Source: Chryseolinea lacunae (GTDB lineage Bacteria > Bacteroidota > Bacteroidia > Cytophagales > Cyclobacteriaceae). Taken from it: DNA of 64,000 nt. The stretch spans positions 1 through 64,000 of the forward strand of contig NZ_JAERRB010000008.1 of the NCBI RefSeq assembly GCF_016735595.1. The letters run 5' to 3'. Below are positions 62,485 through 64,000 of the stretch, in pieces. Within the stretch, counting starts at the first letter, position 1, and the number at the start of each line of letters is the position of its first letter. The notes beneath the pieces were generated by a model that was not told where the DNA came from, ran no database searches, and was given only the letters and a program-made list of their open reading frames with translations. The position numbers were made by a program, and so were the translations under genes.

Positions 62485-63122
62485 AATACGTGCTGGCCAT
62501 ATTCCTCGCGCTTGTGATCGATCCGGGAAAGATCGCCCGGGTAAACAATGCCAAGACGGAAGCGCGAAAAGCCTACACGTCGGGCGACTATAAAAAAGCA
62601 CTGGAGAAATACCGTTTCCTGGCCGACTCCATGGGTGTTCGCGAAGACGAAGTGATGCTGAACCTGGCCCACTCCTACTTTCAAACCAACGACACCGCGC
62701 AAGCCATCTCCACCTATCAATCGCTCATTGGCAGTGGCAAAACCGAAGTGCGTTCCAAAGCCCGGCAGCAACTGGGCATCCTGCACCATCGCCAGGGCAA
62801 AATGGAAGAAGCCCTCGCCGACTTCAAGCAGGCCGTGAAAGCAGACGCCAACAACATGGACGCCCGCTACAACTACGAGATGCTGAAACGCAAACTCGAA
62901 GACAAGAAAAAGCAGGACGAGAAAAACAACAAGAAGAAACCCGAACCTTCGGCCTACGCCAAGAAACTTAAAGCCCAAGCCGATGCCCTGGTGAAACAAT
63001 TCCGCTTCGGCGAAGCCAGCATCCTGATGAACGAAGGAGCCAAACAGGACCCCACGGTGCAGCACTACGAAGATTTTATGAAACGTCTGCAGGACGTGGA
63101 TCAAATAAACAGACCAAAATGA
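62481..63122 (+). CDS. TPR protein of Bat-like operon
   Basis: This 213-residue protein has a hydrophobic N-terminus (residues 1-13) that may be a signal or anchor. TPR units run from about residue 25 to 120: 'ARKAYTSGDYKKALEKYRFL', 'LNLAHSYFQTNDTAQAISTY' and 'LGILHHRQGKMEEALADFKQ'. A Lys-rich linker ('KRKLEDKKKQDEKNNKKKPE') and another helical hairpin follow. It overlaps the VWA gene by four bases (ATGA at 62481) and the next gene by four. It probably binds the VWA protein in the periplasm or at the membrane. Confidence 0.88.
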   Translation: MKYVLAIFLALVIDPGKIARVNNAKTEARKAYTSGDYKKALEKYRFLADSMGVREDEVMLNLAHSYFQTNDTAQAISTYQSLIGSGKTEVRSKARQQLGILHHRQGKMEEALADFKQAVKADANNMDARYNYEMLKRKLEDKKKQDEKNNKKKPEPSAYAKKLKAQADALVKQFRFGEASILMNEGAKQDPTVQHYEDFMKRLQDVDQINRPK

Positions 63123-63781
63123 AGCCGACACTGAAAACATTTTTCTGCCTCTTGACCTTGACGCTGGCCACTACTGTGGCGAGCTTCGCGCAAGGTGCAC
63201 AGGCCTACTTTAACACCGCCGGCAACCTGTATGTGAACGGAAAAATGCCCGAAGCCCTGAGCTCCGTCACCGAAGGCATGAAGAAGTTTCCCTCCGACGC
63301 AAAATTGAAAGCACTCTACGACAAGCTGAACCAGGAGAAAAAAGACCAGGACAAAAAAGATCAGCAACAAAAGCAGGATCAGCAAAACAAAGACAAGCAG
63401 GACAAGGAGAAGAAGGAAAAAGAAAAACAGGATCAGGACAAGCAGGACCAGGAAAAGAAAGACCAGGACAAAAAAGATCAGGAGAAGAAAGACAAGGAGC
63501 AGCAGGAAAAAGAGAAGCAGGAGAAAGAACAAAAAGACAAGGAAGGCAAAGAGAAAGAAAAGAAAGACCAGCAGGAACAGAACAAGGAAGAAGAGAAAGA
63601 TAACAAGAAAGAAAACGCTGACAAGTCACCACAACTTTCGCAAAAGCTGAAAGACATGAAGATCAGCGAAGACAAAGCGAAGATGATTCTGGAGGCCATG
63701 AAGAACCAGGAAGTGCAATACCTGCAACAAAACAAACGGAAGTCGACCAAGCCACGCGACAAGAGCAAGCCGGATTGGTAG
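63119..63781 (+). CDS. BatC-like TPR protein with charged low-complexity segment
   Basis: This 220-residue protein has signal cleavage after 'VASFAQ'. One TPR-like pair ('YFNTAGNLYVNGKMPEALSS') occupies residues 28-65. Residues about 72-165 are almost purely Lys, Gln, Asp and Glu in short repeats such as 'EKKDQDKKDQEKKD'. A helix ending 'MILEAMKNQEVQYLQQNKRK' completes it. The charged stretch would be an extended coiled or single alpha-helix. This BatC-type layout is known in Bat operons. It overlaps the preceding gene by four bases (ATGA). Slippage-prone repeats are expected to vary in length between strains. Confidence 0.85.
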   Translation: MKPTLKTFFCLLTLTLATTVASFAQGAQAYFNTAGNLYVNGKMPEALSSVTEGMKKFPSDAKLKALYDKLNQEKKDQDKKDQQQKQDQQNKDKQDKEKKEKEKQDQDKQDQEKKDQDKKDQEKKDKEQQEKEKQEKEQKDKEGKEKEKKDQQEQNKEEEKDNKKENADKSPQLSQKLKDMKISEDKAKMILEAMKNQEVQYLQQNKRKSTKPRDKSKPDW

Positions 63782-63802
63782 TTGTGCCGAAAGGACACCT
63801 GA

Positions 63803-64000
<198 letters not shown>

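Noticed and set aside
62900-63640. Repetitive Lys/Gln/Asp-rich coding region considered as a CRISPR or tandem-repeat array
   Set aside because: The repetition is in short charged-residue codons within one open frame with a signal peptide; there are no fixed repeat and spacer lengths.

Overview
The window is chromosomal DNA of a Bacteroidota species, most probably order Cytophagales (Chryseolinea/Ohtaekwangia-like; this placement is inference). Support: a SusC/SusD pair, two very large secreted proteins with type IX secretion C-terminal sorting domains (type A and type B), a Bacteroidota 'putative porin', the conserved periplasmic family usually misnamed asparagine synthetase B, a menaquinone (men) operon, a Bat-like VWA/TPR operon, many small lipoproteins, and LpxK (Gram-negative lipid A). 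No phage, transposase, CRISPR array or rRNA was seen; one tRNA (Ser, anticodon CGA) is present.

Layout. 1-8 kb: small lipoproteins and membrane proteins, a Qnr-like pentapeptide-repeat protein, an aldo/keto reductase gene with a large in-frame internal deletion, a cupin, and a DUF6958-like protein. 8-12 kb: a 1159-residue Kelch-repeat T9SS-secreted protein ending at an intrinsic terminator. 12-20 kb: a catabolic block with a Tat-type dienelactone hydrolase, two tandem paralogous carboxylesterases (one Sec, one Tat), a DinB protein, a decayed beta-galactosidase relic, a Gfo/Idh/MocA oxidoreductase and a Tat-signal DapA-family protein. 20-26.5 kb: a type B CTD T9SS protein, NlpC/P60 hydrolase, GNAT, luciferase-like flavin oxidoreductase, and a YceI/HxlR divergent pair. 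26.5-28.5 kb: an AT-rich stretch with unknown genes and a 101-bp MITE-like inverted repeat.

28.5-43 kb, the most interesting region: a SusCD-type uptake locus on the minus strand that carries no recognisable glycoside hydrolase or lyase. Its enzymes are instead predicted amide (N-acyl) hydrolases: two neutral-ceramidase-like proteins, a YdjC/ChbG-type deacetylase and a PIG-L-type deacetylase. With them are a membrane-anchored PHP hydrolase, a PKD-domain surface lipoprotein and a lipoprotein joining a CxxCH motif to FG-GAP/VCBS repeats. This looks like a locus for capture and N-deacylation of an N-acylated glycan, glycolipid or sphingolipid; the substrate is inference.

43-55 kb: housekeeping genes (tRNA-Ser, MacB-like permease, MiaE, porin, LpxK, Nif3-like protein, coiled-coil zinc-ribbon-derived protein, TPR protein, histidine phosphatase). 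55-61 kb: a tightly packed men operon (hotdog thioesterase, menF, menD, menB, a TerB-like protein, menE) lacking menA and menC. 61-64 kb: GNAT, a minimal Bat-like operon (VWA, TPR, TPR with a Lys/Gln/Asp-rich tail), then the start of a thiolase cut by the window edge.
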